Assembly (NCBI GenBank): GCA_035079385.1
Contig: JAVHKY010000037.1
Span: forward strand, 2,418,001-2,482,000
Direction: 5' to 3'
Source: Aspidiotus rigidus
Lineage: Eukaryota; Arthropoda; Insecta; Hemiptera; Diaspididae
DNA: 64,000 bases
Below the pieces are notes generated by a model. It worked only from the letters and a program-made list of their open reading frames with translations, did not search any database and had not been told where the DNA came from. This document shows positions 12,251 through 24,308 of this stretch, piece by piece. The translations under genes were made by a program, and so were the position numbers. Each line of letters begins with the position of its first letter. Position 1 is the first letter of the stretch.

Positions 12251-12483
12251 ATTGAAAAGAAGAGTATTTATCGGCACTGCCGTCAAATAAATTTGTTACA
12301 ATATAGGTACCCGACGTTTCGGATCAAGACGTGATCCTTCTTCAGGGGTAAAACTAGAAACTAAATGAAATACAAAATGCAAGTACAAGAATAGCAGGTC
12401 AAAGAACGATCCCGAAACGTCGGGTACCTATATTGTAACAAATTTATTTGACGGCAGTGCCGATAAATACTCTTCTTTTCAAT
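12251..12483. repeat. Perfect 72-bp-arm inverted repeat, copy 1
   Basis: The left arm (12251-12322) and right arm (12412-12483) are perfect reverse complements around an 89-base loop. The inner arm edge CCCGACGTTTCGG together with the loop word GATCCTTCTTCAGG reads, on the opposite strand, CTGAAGAAGGATC ... CCGAAACGTCGGG, a layout common at the ends of Penelope-like elements. It may be a head-to-head pair of such ends or a small foldback element. Transcribed, it would form a long perfect hairpin RNA. Confidence 0.9.
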
Positions 12484-12941
12484 GTAAAAAACCGTCAAAA
12501 ATAAAAAAACTCCGTACAATTAGAAAAATTTCTAATTGTATACAAAGTTCTTAAAAGATCAAAATGTTTCCAAGTTCCCAATGTAGGTCAAGGTCACTGA
12601 TGACATAAAGCGTCGCGTCACGTTGCGTGACGCAGATTTCAGACTGACCCCCAGCCCAAAGATAGAGGTCGAAATTTCTTCAAATCAAGCGTATAGTATA
12701 TTAGGCCTAGTGTAATGAAGGCTAAAGGTCGAAATTTTCCGAGTCCCCAAAGTAGTCTAGTTTCTATATATTAGGGCTTCTTAGTATGAGGCTAGTATAC
12801 ATTAGGCCTAATATAATGAATGGTAAACTTACTAAGCAGGCTAGTTAGTACCTACAGGCCTATGAAGATTAAGGGTCGAAATTTTTCCGAGTCCCTAAAG
12901 TAGGTGAAGGTCATTGATGGTGTTATAGAGCATCGCGTCGC

Positions 12942-13184
12942 GTGACGCAGATTTCAGATGACCCCAGCCCAAAGACATATCCACGTCAACTCGTGGATTC
13001 GGAAGTATTATTAATAAAATATAGTGAGGTTCTTACTGATATTTCGAGTCGTATAAACGAGAAAAGCAGTGTGATGGGCGCTTCCATTTATGAGAAGATT
13101 GGTGATGCAATAGACAAAGGCGCGTTTTGCAACAAACACAAAAATGCTATTTTACGCGGACATCCTCTAGTACGGTGGTATTAG
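12942..13184 (+). CDS. Coding-like small ORF, copy 1, unknown
   Basis: An 80-codon frame whose last 65 codons (from about 12985) look protein-like: charged amphipathic stretches such as EVLLIKYSEVLTDISS and a basic C-terminus ending GHPLVRWY. The annotated opening codon is GTG and lies in a dispersed repeat (GCGTGACGCAGATTTCAGA also occurs at 12622-12640), so the true 5' end is probably lost or in another exon. An AATAAA at 13213-13218 follows the stop by some 30 bases, and an 8-bp-stem hairpin (GGTGGAGA / TCTCCACC) lies at 13233-13270. I do not recognise the family. It could be the last exon of a gene, a retrocopy end, or chance. Confidence 0.3.
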   Translation: MTQISDDPSPKTYPRQLVDSEVLLIKYSEVLTDISSRINEKSSVMGASIYEKIGDAIDKGAFCNKHKNAILRGHPLVRWY

Positions 13185-13504
13185 ACATTCGAAAGAAGTT
13201 GATTCCAGCAAAAATAAAACTTGGTATAAAATGGTGGAGATCTTTAAATAACCTTTGAAAAGTCTCCACCCCTCCACGATACTCTTGTTTTAAATTTCTC
13301 CCTTTGGAATAAACAAAAGATCACGGATATGTCTCGCTTTCATTCTGTCTCTTTTGCTCTTCAGTATCAGTCACTATCCAGTACTTTACGTTAATACACC
13401 GTATTATCACGTATTTCCAATTTCTACATATTATCTGAGTACATTATATGTTGATTACTTGTTATTCTCAATAGAATTTCATTCATTTAAAACATGTAGA
13501 CTTT

Positions 13505-13802
13505 CGTGACGTCATCACCCCTTAGTCATACCTTTTATGATGTCATTAATCCACAAAGTTCACAACCTCACATTGATGACGTCATCAAGCCGTTTTATTA
13601 TCACCCACAACTTTAGTGAAGTCATCACATCATTATGTCGTCACCCCTAAGACATTTACATTTATGATGTCATTAATCAGTGGAGTCTTCAATTCCAACC
13701 TTGATGATGTCATCAAGCTATGATATTATTCCTCCCAACCGTAGTGAAAATACCAACCCATTACGTCATCACTCCGAAGACATATATACTTTATGACGGG
13801 TT
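13505..13802. repeat. Tandem array, about 126-bp period (also at 17177-17474)
   Basis: About 2.4 diverged units. Each unit starts with a GTCATCAC or GTCGTCAC word (13510, 13638, 13765), then AAGACAT or TAGTCAT, then TTATGATGTCATTAATC, then TTGATGACGTCATCAAG or TTGATGATGTCATCAAG. Two perfect TGACGTCA palindromes lie at 13507-13514 and 13577-13584. No coding potential. Confidence 0.8.
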
Positions 13803-15916
13803 CTACTTTTTTTTTCTACACGATTATGTCTACCATGACCTTCAATAACAAGTTCAAGGGTAAAACCTGCACGAAAGATACACGTACGTTTATAGATTTT
13901 TTAGTGCGTACGGTATTTATTTTTCTTCCTTACACAACTATTGAGTAAAAGTACTTTCCTTTTTTTTTTCTTTCTGTCTCTCTCTCTTTCTGTTTTTTTC
14001 TCCTTTCTTTTTTCAACAATAATTGAAAGTGTGAAATTACAATTTTTTATTCGGTATGAAAATGAAAGATAAAAATAAGTATAACCGCGATGACGAAATT
14101 ATAATTCATATATACCCAAGTTATAGAGTCAATTGATGTAATAAAGTAGAATTGAACTTCGTTATTGCATTTGATTTGAATTTATGTGTCGACATTAGGA
14201 ACAGAATTGCATCACATTATGTCTAACTAGGTACGAGAACGAAATAAAGTTGGAGGAGTTTTGCACTAGTAACTCAAATATTATAATTTCAGAGACCTTC
14301 GTATAACGTACTTGTATTTTAGAACTAAATAATGCTATTTGAAATGTTTTAATGATTATCGTTAATAACGTAAGTACCTAGGCCATTACAATTCTTTGCA
14401 AAAAATGATTGATATTTTTATGATTATTAGAACATAAGTAGGTAAGTAGGTATACTAAATATCAATACGCTTTGAAGAAGAGAAAAAAAAAAAAAAAAAG
14501 CTCTAACTCAAATTTTACCCCATTTATAAAATATTCTTACGTGTAGGTAGGGTTATCCATATGACAGTTTTCATTGTTATTGAGCAATACTGTCATACTT
14601 TCGCTCCACAAAGACTTTTGAAACAGGAAAGGACAATTACAAAAAAGTATACCTCGAGAGAATTTTTCAAGATACCAAACTAGAGCTTTACCATCTTCTT
14701 GGATCAACTACTAACAGTCGCTTTTGAACTAGGTATAGGTATTTCGAAAATATAGAAAAATAGAATCATACATTTGTAAGTAGTACCTAGATCATCAATC
14801 TTATTCTTGAAATGTTTTCATTTCGGGTATCAAATTTAGAATCACAAATAACGCATATTCTGAATTACTTCTGAAGGTAGGTACATCGAAGACAATGTAA
14901 AATTAGAATTCACACATGTACGAACTTCATAATAAAACCCGATTCGAATGCGAAGAAGACCGCAAAATCAATCGTTAAAAAATATTTTATTTTTTCCCTA
15001 ATAGTATACTAATAATTGGAATCACGAAGGCTTGTACAGAGGTTTTCGTGTATAAGGATCGACGAAACAGCTTGTACGATTCCATACAATGATAATAACT
15101 TACGTAAAAAAGAACAGCACAGGACGAGTTCGGGAAAAGAACATTAATCAAATAATACCCGACTGACGAAACCTCTTGCATTGCAAAAGATGAATATATA
15201 TTTTTTTTCTTCTTCTTCTTACGGAACCGATTGAATCAATAGCAGTTCCTGGTTATAAAGTACGTCTTCTCGATGTTTGAGCGTACGAGACGCATCTTAT
15301 TTTTCGCCCCCTTTTAAATTATTTCATTTCCTTTCCCACGCTTGTTTTTTTACTTTTATTTTCTACTCTATTTAGAATTGATGTACCTAACTCGAAATTG
15401 TTTTGAATTATTGAATGCTATTTCATTTGATTTTCATAACAGTGATGACTTGCTAACGATATGGAAAGATAATTCTACCAGCATGTCATGGGTATGAAAA
15501 AAATTCCGTTTAGGACAGTCTACGCCAATCAGGACGTACATTTTGATGTAGACTACGGGAAGAGGAAGTAAGGTGTCAGAAACACACAAGTGAAAATCCC
15601 ATCCCCGGGAAGAGGGAGTAAGATGTCAGAGACACACTAGTGAAAATCCCTACCCCCAGTGTTGTATTATTTTTTATTTTCCATAAGACGACGTTTTTTA
15701 ACTACATATAATCCGGAAATCAGCCCATAAGGGCTTCAAAAGTAGTATCTACCTTCATAAAAACTAAAATTTGTCAATAAAACCATGAAAAAAAAAGCTT
15801 ATGTAAATTTCTTCACTTCATGGAAAAACATTCAATCATGCATATGTCTTTGGGCTTTTGCAAAGAAATACAATGTCAACTATATCAATGTCGATTATTG
15901 AAGACTAAAGATCAAA

Positions 15917-16149
15917 ATTGAAAAGAAGAGTATTTATCGGCACTGCCGTCAAATAAATTTGTTACAATATAGGTACCCGACGTTTCGGATCAAGACGTGA
16001 TCCTTCTTCAGGGGTAAAACTAGAAACTAAATGAAATACAAAATGCAAGTACAAGAATAGCAGGTCAAAGAACGATCCCGAAACGTCGGGTACCTATATT
16101 GTAACAAATTTATTTGACGGCAGTGCCGATAAATACTCTTCTTTTCAAT
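15917..16149. repeat. Perfect 72-bp-arm inverted repeat, copy 2
   Basis: This is the copy of the 12251-12483 hairpin carried in the second unit of the tandem duplication, shifted by 3,666 bases. Arms and loop look unchanged. Confidence 0.9.
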
Positions 16150-16607
16150 GTAAAAAACCGTCAAAAATAAAAAAACTCCGTACAATTAGAAAAATTTCTA
16201 ATTGTATACAAAGTTCTTAAAAGATCAAAATGTTTCCAAGTTCCCAATGTAGGTCAAGGTCACTGATGACATAAAGCGTCGCGTCACGTTGCGTGACGCA
16301 GATTTCAGACTGACCCCCAGCCCAAAGATAGAGGTCGAAATTTCTTCAAATCAAGCGTATAGTATATTAGGCCTAGTGTAATGAAGGCTAAAGGTCGAAA
16401 TTTTCCGAGTCCCCAAAGTAGTCTAGTTTCTATATATTAGGGCTTCTTAGTATGAGGCTAGTATACATTAGGCCTAATATAATGAATGGTAAACTTACTA
16501 AGCAGGCTAGTTAGTACCTACAGGCCTATGAAGATTAAGGGTCGAAATTTTTCCGAGTCCCTAAAGTAGGTGAAGGTCATTGATGGTGTTATAGAGCATC
16601 GCGTCGC

Positions 16608-16850
16608 GTGACGCAGATTTCAGATGACCCCAGCCCAAAGACATATCCACGTCAACTCGTGGATTCGGAAGTATTATTAATAAAATATAGTGAGGTTCTT
16701 ACTGATATTTCGAGTCGTATAAACGAGAAAAGCAGTGTGATGGGCGCTTCCATTTATGAGAAGATTGGTGATGCAATAGACAAAGGCGCGTTTTGCAACA
16801 AACACAAAAATGCTATTTTACGCGGACATCCTCTAGTACGGTGGTATTAG
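16608..16850 (+). CDS. Coding-like small ORF, copy 2, unknown
   Basis: Identical frame to 12942-13184 in the second unit of the tandem duplication, with the same downstream AATAAA and hairpin. The identity adds no support for coding because the whole unit is near-identical. Confidence 0.3.
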   Translation: MTQISDDPSPKTYPRQLVDSEVLLIKYSEVLTDISSRINEKSSVMGASIYEKIGDAIDKGAFCNKHKNAILRGHPLVRWY

Positions 16851-17474
16851 ACATTCGAAAGAAGTTGATTCCAGCAAAAATAAAACTTGGTATAAAATGG
16901 TGGAGATCTTTAAATAACCTTTGAAAAGTCTCCACCCCTCCACGATACTCTTGTTTTAAATTTCTCCCTTTGGAATAAACAAAAGATCACGGATATGTCT
17001 CGCTTTCATTCTGTCTCTTTTGCTCTTCAGTATCAGTCACTATCCAGTACTTTACGTTAATGTTAATACACCGTATTATCACGTATTTCCAATTTCTACA
17101 TATTATCTGAGTACATTATATGTTGATTACTTGTTATTCTCAATAGAATTTCATTCATTTAAAACATGTAGACTTTCGTGACGTCATCACCCCTTAGTCA
17201 TACCTTTTATGATGTCATTAATCCACAAAGTTCACAACCTCACATTGATGACGTCATCAAGCCGTTTTATTATCACCCACAACTTTAGTGAAGTCATCAC
17301 ATCATTATGTCGTCACCCCTAAGACATTTACATTTATGATGTCATTAATCAGTGGAGTCTTCAATTCCAACCTTGATGATGTCATCAAGCTATGATATTA
17401 TTCCTCCCAACCGTAGTGAAAATACCAACCCATTACGTCATCACTCCGAAGACATATATACTTTATGACGGGTT

Positions 17475-18305
<831 letters not shown>

Positions 18306-18613
18306 CTTTCTCACATTCGCTAGCAGTTATCATATAGGTTATTATTTTATAGGCGTCATGTTCGGTCATGCCTGTATTTGGACTTGATCACTTTGTTAGT
18401 TTTAAGTTAGAAGTAAAATCAGTTTATCATTATCCATCGACATGTCGTGAAATTTACATTAGTTTTCGATTCTCAAGTTTGTTGTGCATCGAAACGTTGT
18501 CTTAGCAGTTTTCTGAAATTTATCTTGTATCTAACATTAATTAATAAAAATTTTCATCTCTCTCGTCGTTCGAGAATACTTTTCTTATAAATCGAAAACT
18601 GCCGATTTTCGCG

Positions 18614-19671
18614 ATGTCGGGTGATGAATCGATGGTGCCCGCAGTTGGTCAGCTGAGAGTTCGGTTTCATTTAATAAACGCGGCTGACCCAACGGACTCA
18701 AAAACTACCTACGATTACTTTCGTAAAAAGTTTACAAGTCGAAAATGTTGATGAAGTGTTTTTGTTTCCAGAGAACCTCCAACCATTACGGCTACATCCT
18801 GAACTACGAAAAACAAGTTCGATAGCGGGTGCACTTGAATCGTTATCTACGCGCGGTCAATAATTACGTGTAATAGTCACCATAAACAAAATCTTGAAAC
18901 TTACGTACTTCGACGAAGTTGACAACCCTCGCTTTTGTGACCACTATTTTCAAGAGATGGGATTGGATCGTGAATACGTCTACCAACCTAAACCCAGCGC
19001 GGACCAAGGAAAACGTCAAACGTTACAGTCTATTACTAAAGACGCAGTCATTGCCAAATTCAACGGTCACTCTCCAAATGCTGATACCTGGATTACGAAT
19101 TTCGAAAAATAATGCAGTCGTTTAGAAATACCTACTCCGAGAAATTGTGAGGTATTACGCCTGTTTCTTGAGGGAATCGCGACGGAGTGGTACAACACAA
19201 CTTGGACGCTGCAGGGTACGTCAACCTGGGACGCTTGGAGATGCTCGTTCCGTGAATATTTCTGTACTAGAGGTTGGTCGGACAGTTCTTATGCATTTAA
19301 TTTTAAGTTTTTACGCGGATCTTTGTTAGAATACGTTATAAAAAAATTAAGCTTACTAGCGGACTGTGATCCGCAATTACCCGAAAATTCACGCATATTA
19401 ATTACGGTAGCAGGTCTACCCAATAATGTACAGGAGAAGATTCAGAGGGACCAATTTAAATCGGTGAGCGATCAGTTAGACCGATCCCCGCTTAAAAATT
19501 CGAAACTATCTTTTATAAATACCTATTGATAAGGATGAAAATGACTCTAAAACTAATATGAACCGTCCGCGTAACCCGAAATATAAACCGTGCCTGTACT
19601 GCGAAGAGCATGGTAAACCCGGTCGGTACCACCCAGAAACAGAATGTTTACTAAAAGCTCGTTTTAATTGA
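18614..19671 (+). pseudogene. LTR-retrotransposon gag, frameshifted
   Basis: An ATG at 18614 opens MSGDESMVPAVGQLRVRF and the protein then continues in other frames: LKLTYFDEV near 18895, a Trp-rich capsid-like part (ATEWYNTTW, WDAWRCSFREYF) at 19180-19260, LPENSRILITVAGLP at 19380, and a zinc knuckle CLYCEEHGKPGRYHPETEC at 19591-19647. The knuckle spacing is C-x2-C-x9-H-x4-C, a long variant that I associate with insect Gypsy-like gag. Stops and at least three frameshifts break it. No protease, RT or integrase is recognisable downstream, so the element is truncated. The protein would have packaged element RNA in cytoplasmic particles. Confidence 0.65.
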
Positions 19672-21037
19672 TAAATTTTTCTAGAAAGTTGAATAATATT
19701 AAAGAAAAAAAAAACAATCAGTTGCGCATTCATATTGATTTTGGTTAAACTATTGATAAAAGTCCTCTTCCTTTTGCAAATCTCGCAACTTCCCCTTCTT
19801 GCGCGAGGTCTTGGAAGGAAATTATTCAGTGTGTCACCGCAGGTAGGTAATAAACCATATCACTTATTCAACTTATGGGTCTATTGCTGGTTTATAGACG
19901 TGTTCGACGTGAAGAAATATAGAAAAGATTTTCCTCAGATTATATATCTTCGGGAGGGAGGCGAAACGTGCCAAAATTGAAATTGACCCACTCAAAAATG
20001 AACATACGTGCCGATAAATACAGGAAGATGAAAGATCTTTATGCCGAGTGAGGCCGTCTGTAAGCTTGTGCAAGTTTTTTTTAAAGAAATGCACCGTTGG
20101 AGCCTATTTTTTCCGAAAAATATGACCTTGAATGTTGTTTCTTTATCATTGAATGACCGTTACCCTTGGATTCGATTTACTTTTTGCCGATCTCCCGCAG
20201 TTCGATCGGTCCTAATATTTGTGTTTCTTTGCTTTCTTAGTAAGAGCATAGCGTGGAGGAGGTCGTGGGTAACGAGTTAGTGCAGTCGACAAAAAGTAAA
20301 GCAGTAGGCTAAACTGGAGAAATTACAATTCACGAAATTACGAATCAACTAAAATCTGGGCACAAGTCAGCATTTTCATACATCCACCCTCCCTTATGGA
20401 TAGTTCTCTCTAAGCGGCTGTTTTTTACGAACATTTCAAGTACAAATAATGGAGCCTGTATTTTCATCGAAGTCCTCTTAATTATGGTTGTGGGCCAAGT
20501 TTATCAAGTCATCTTTTCCGTGTTCTATCATTTTTTTAGTATACTCTTTTTTTCTCCTTTCTTGATGAAAGAAAGTTTTTATTTTTTCATAATTATTTTT
20601 TGGCTGATGATAATTTCTGAATCCTTCTTTAAGGTAGGTACTTCTTTTTTAGTATAAATGTTACAATCTTCGTCTAAATTAATTTTGTCCATCATTACGA
20701 ATCGCTTTATTGGATCATGTTTTCAAATTCAATAATCTGAATAATCTGTGTTTGGTTTCTGTCCCCTTTTCAATCTTCCTCTGCTCTTCCGTATTGATAC
20801 AAGTTCATTGGTGTGCTTATACATCTAATACCTGTGATAATAATCTAACTATGGTGTATTATTATATAGAATATCGTATTTTCGTTATCCCTCTTATTCT
20901 GTGCTATCATAGCGAGTTAGCAATTCATAATAATCATACACTCATCGACGTATTACATATACAGACCAAACTACACCTGATATGCGGCATGTACACAATA
21001 GCTACTATAATAACGTTAAGCTAGTATTCAGCGGGGG
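19672..21037. other. No recognisable gene downstream of gag
   Basis: Where pol of the gag element should follow I see only short frames without RT or integrase motifs. 20520-20660 is T-rich. A hydrophobic frame at 20710-21024 opens with TTG and looks like chance. Confidence 0.45.
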
Positions 21038-21284
21038 TATATAAGATCTGTAATCCAGTCTACGTACGTTGATTGAAATTCACACTCTATTCGAGATCGA
21101 ACTCTCCAAACTAAAATCTCACGAACGAAAGACTCTTCAAACTCACGCTGACGGGCTCTTTCTTATTACATTCGATTTCTTCCGTTCTTCCTAGTTGATC
21201 CAGTTTTTTCCTATTTGCTGTGTAGCAATAATTCGCGCAAATACATGACAATATTTTCTTAGACGTATTTTGTAAATGAATAAA
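21038..21284 (+). promoter_or_regulatory. TATA box followed by polyadenylation signal: solo LTR or promoter candidate
   Basis: A strong TATATAAG lies at 21038-21045 after a GCGGGGG run, and an AATAAA lies at 21279-21284, some 240 bases downstream, with no coding frame between. A promoter followed closely by a polyadenylation signal is the layout of an LTR, so this may be a solo LTR, perhaps of the gag element to the left. I could not define TG...CA ends or a target duplication, and I found no second copy. Confidence 0.3.
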
Positions 21285-21442
21285 ACATCAATCTCAATAA
21301 CTCGATGTCCTCCCTAAATATAACCAGAATAAACCTGTCTTGTTTTGTTTCTTAACGAAAGAGATTAATCTTCGAAAAATAACGAAAAAGTAGTGGACAA
21401 CCTTTGAAAAAAGGTTTTGCTATAATACTGTACCTAACAGTA

Positions 21443-21893
21443 GATATACCGGGTATTTGAGCCAATATAACTACCAGACCCTCTTTATCCAGAAATTAGT
21501 ATTATTTATTATGAAAAACGAATAATTGTTCAACTAGTATTTTTTAAAGCGTTTTCAGACAAAAACAAAATGATCATGTACTCATAATTCAGGCCTTTTT
21601 TAGGGAAATCTCTTCTACACATATGTCTTTCTCACTAAAGTAGGTACCCAGTGAAATTCATCATCCAAGGTACAGTAAAATTTATTACCCTAGAATTTGG
21701 TAGATTTTTCCAAGTAATAGCCGGTATATGCAACTCACCAATCTGTCCACAAATTGATAACGCGCTTAAAAAATCTCCCCGGTCTTTACGCCACCTATGC
21801 ATGAGTCAGAGATAAGTAATGTGTAATTATACTATTTGAGAGAAGGTATGCGATTAATCTAGAATATTCTAAACATTCTGAACATTGACCGCA
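21443..21893 (-). repeat. Dispersed repeat T, long copy
   Basis: 21443-21560 is the reverse complement of 27240-27360 (shared words include ACCGGGTATTTGA, AATATA, CTTTATCCAGAAATTAGTAT). 21855-21893 (ATTCTGAACATTGACCGCATA) is the reverse complement of 27192-27215. The shared ends with an extra middle here mean the copy at 27.2 kb is internally deleted, or this copy carries an insert. No TIRs are evident. A third partial match (GGTATGCGG...TTGTTCAGAA) lies at 30187-30212. Confidence 0.6.
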
Positions 21894-22337
21894 TAAGCAA
21901 GTCCATCAATTTCTTCAATAATTAATTCCCGATCGACTACAACAGTAATATTTTGATGGTGTCCTCTGATATCCATCACTGCAAACTTCCCTCTCTGTAC
22001 CTAATGTGTAGACTGGACTGCAGATTACCGAGGCATTATTTGTTGGTTCATGGTCATGATGCATCATCATAAGCTAATTGTTGTCTTTCTTCTAGCAGTA
22101 TTTGTCGAACTCGTTTTTGCGCGCCTTGATTGTCAAAAGAATTTGTTGATGTAAGTGTGTGTTCAATTGGCTGACAAATGTTGACATGTTTCATGTCTTT
22201 ACTCTGTCCTGACCCCTAATTTGAAATTTTGCGAATACCGCCCCCTTCACCCATATCTACCCCGTGGGTGATACAGAAATCTGCGAGTACCCTCCCCCAG
22301 AAATCTGCGAGTTCACCCGGCCTAGTTTGTACTAGAT

Positions 22338-24308
22338 CAGCGCTTCTCAAACTTTTTCATCCGCGTACCTTTTTTGACATTCATCAAATCTGACGTACCA
22401 CTTGAAAAATTTTTTAATTACAGTATGAAAAATATTATAATTATGGAACAAAAATGCGTAAAACTAAGTAAGTATAATATAAAAATAACATATGAACAAT
22501 TCAATGAGATGGGTGTGCTTGTTTCTGCTCTACCAACTGACTAATACGCGGAACGAATTTTGTGAGCCTCAGACGCAAATCAGGCTTGAAGTCCAAGAAA
22601 TTCCGATATTTGTTTTTCAAAAAAATCATCGCCGAAAAACCAGCTTTGCAATTATAAGTAGATGTAAGGGGCAGCAAAAATTTCACTGCTAGAACCGACA
22701 GTTTTGGGTATTCACTTTTTTGAGCGCACCAAAATGATTCGAGCGTCGTTGTCTTGAAAAAGCTCTGTAATGTGGAGTCGCAAGACAAATTAATTAATTC
22801 GTCTCTTTCTTCGAAGATCAAGTTGCTGGTACTCAGATTGTCACTAAAAGGACTGGCAATCCATTCGTCATTACTATGATCTTCTGCAAAATATTCAGTA
22901 CATTTAATGACCAATTCCTCACAGTGCGATTTTATCTCCGCGATTAGGCTTTCCGGTACTGTCAGCTCTTGATCTTCGATGAAATCTCGTAATTCAGGCA
23001 GATAATTAAACTCATTTTTTTGTAGGTCGCTTAGTAAGTAAGACATTTTCTTCTTGAATGCTTCAATTTTGGCCTTCAGTAGAAAGGGGTTCACATGTTG
23101 ACCTTGCAATTCCAAATTAGTTTTATTCAGCAGAGAAAAGATAGCAGCCAAGTAAACCATACGTTTTAACCAGGTTTCATCTTCAAAATAATGTGCAAAT
23201 TCTACGGAAGTATCCAAAAGGAATAGGTGCACTTCACGTCGAAGTTCAAGGATGCGGTTCAAGACTTTTCCTCTAGAGAGCCATCTAACTTCGGTATACG
23301 TCAGGAGATGCGTGTGCTCACTCCCCATTTCGTCACATAAAATTTTAAATAGTCTTGTATTTTTAGCACGGGCTACGATGAAATTGACTACCTTGACTAC
23401 TTGGTCAAGCACCAACTTGAAGGAAGGGGGCAGTGTCTTAGAAACGAGAGCATGTCGATGGATACAACAGTGGGAAATTTTAAAATCATTAGAAGCAATC
23501 GCCTTAATTCTCACTGCAACACCACGGTGTATGCCGGTCATTGCCCTCGCCCCATCTGAGCAAAATCCAATGCACTTCTTCCAGTCCACTTTATGATACT
23601 TCATGTACTTATCAGTCATTTCAAAAATTTCAGATGCAGTCGTGCATGACTCCAGTGATAGGCAAAATAGGTACTCCTCTTTAATGCCGCTTTTTTCAAT
23701 TTCATACCTTACAAATGCTATCAACTGCGCTACATTGCGAATGTCTGTGGTCTCATCCACTTGAAGTGCAAAATATTGGCTTGACTGCAATTCTTCAATC
23801 AGCTGCTCTTCCACATCTACCGCCATGTCAGAAATGCGTCGAGAGACTGTATCGTTAGACAAGGGAATTTTATCCAGAACGCTCGCTTCCTTTTCACCGA
23901 ACATTGACCTCACTATATCCTTTGCGCATGGTAGAACAATATTATCAGCATCCGTATGCGGCTTCCCGCCTTCAGCGATTCGTAAACTAACACGATAAGA
24001 GGCTTCAAGAGCCTGAAGGTTCACTTTTAAAAAGGTAGTCACTTTCGTCTTCATTGCAGTCAAATTTTTCAACTTCCGCTGAAAATACGCTTCTGGTTTA
24101 TTACTCAATTCAGGATGAGCAGATTTCAAATGTCGTGATAGCAGAGAGGGCTTCATGCTTCCATTGGTGAGAGTTTTACCACAAATGACGCTTTGAGGAA
24201 TATGCTCGTTTTCCTTAAGTGTGAAGGTGAATCCAAAAGCTAAGTAAGAGGTATCATATTTCCTACCTGAACTGATGGATGTAGGTTTCAATGGAGCTAG
24301 TCCTGTTG
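22338..24308 (-). mobile_element. hAT element of the ZBED5 type
   Basis: The left terminus CAGCGCTTCTCAAACTTTTT at 22338 followed by CATCCGCGTACC is a typical hAT terminal repeat of the kind found with ZBED5-like transposases. It is preceded by TACTAGAT (22330-22337). A near match TACTAGAC lies at 24309-24316 after the N-terminal end of the gene, fitting an 8-bp target duplication with one change. The 5' terminal repeat itself is not recognisable next to it (only CAACAGGACTAG on the minus strand), so that end seems to be lost. It landed in a family R copy. hAT elements move by cut and paste. Confidence 0.75.

Larger units (their letters stand above)
10136..13802. repeat. 3,667-bp tandem duplication, copy 1
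   Basis: This unit is repeated head to tail by 13803-17474. Both copies begin with CTACTTTTTTTTTCTACACG, and copy 1 is preceded by unrelated sequence (GTTAA). Features repeated one for one include an A17 run, the 233-bp hairpin, the 50-bp doublet, an 80-codon frame and the 126-bp tandem array. It is either a very recent segmental duplication or an assembly duplication. The unit has no transposon termini that I can see at its edges. Confidence 0.95.
13803..17474. repeat. 3,672-bp tandem duplication, copy 2
   Basis: Direct repeat of 10136-13802. By eye I found two differences: an A-run of 9 instead of 10 (near 15787 against 12121) and an extra GTTAAT near 17058 that itself looks like slippage. 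These two changes account exactly for the length difference of five bases. Both are at simple sequence, so few or no true substitutions separate the copies. The copy ends at GACGGGTT, where copy 1 also ends before the junction. Confidence 0.95.

Noticed and set aside
20710..21024. 104-codon hydrophobic frame
   Set aside because: It opens with TTG, has no recognisable topology or motif, and AT-rich DNA often yields such frames.
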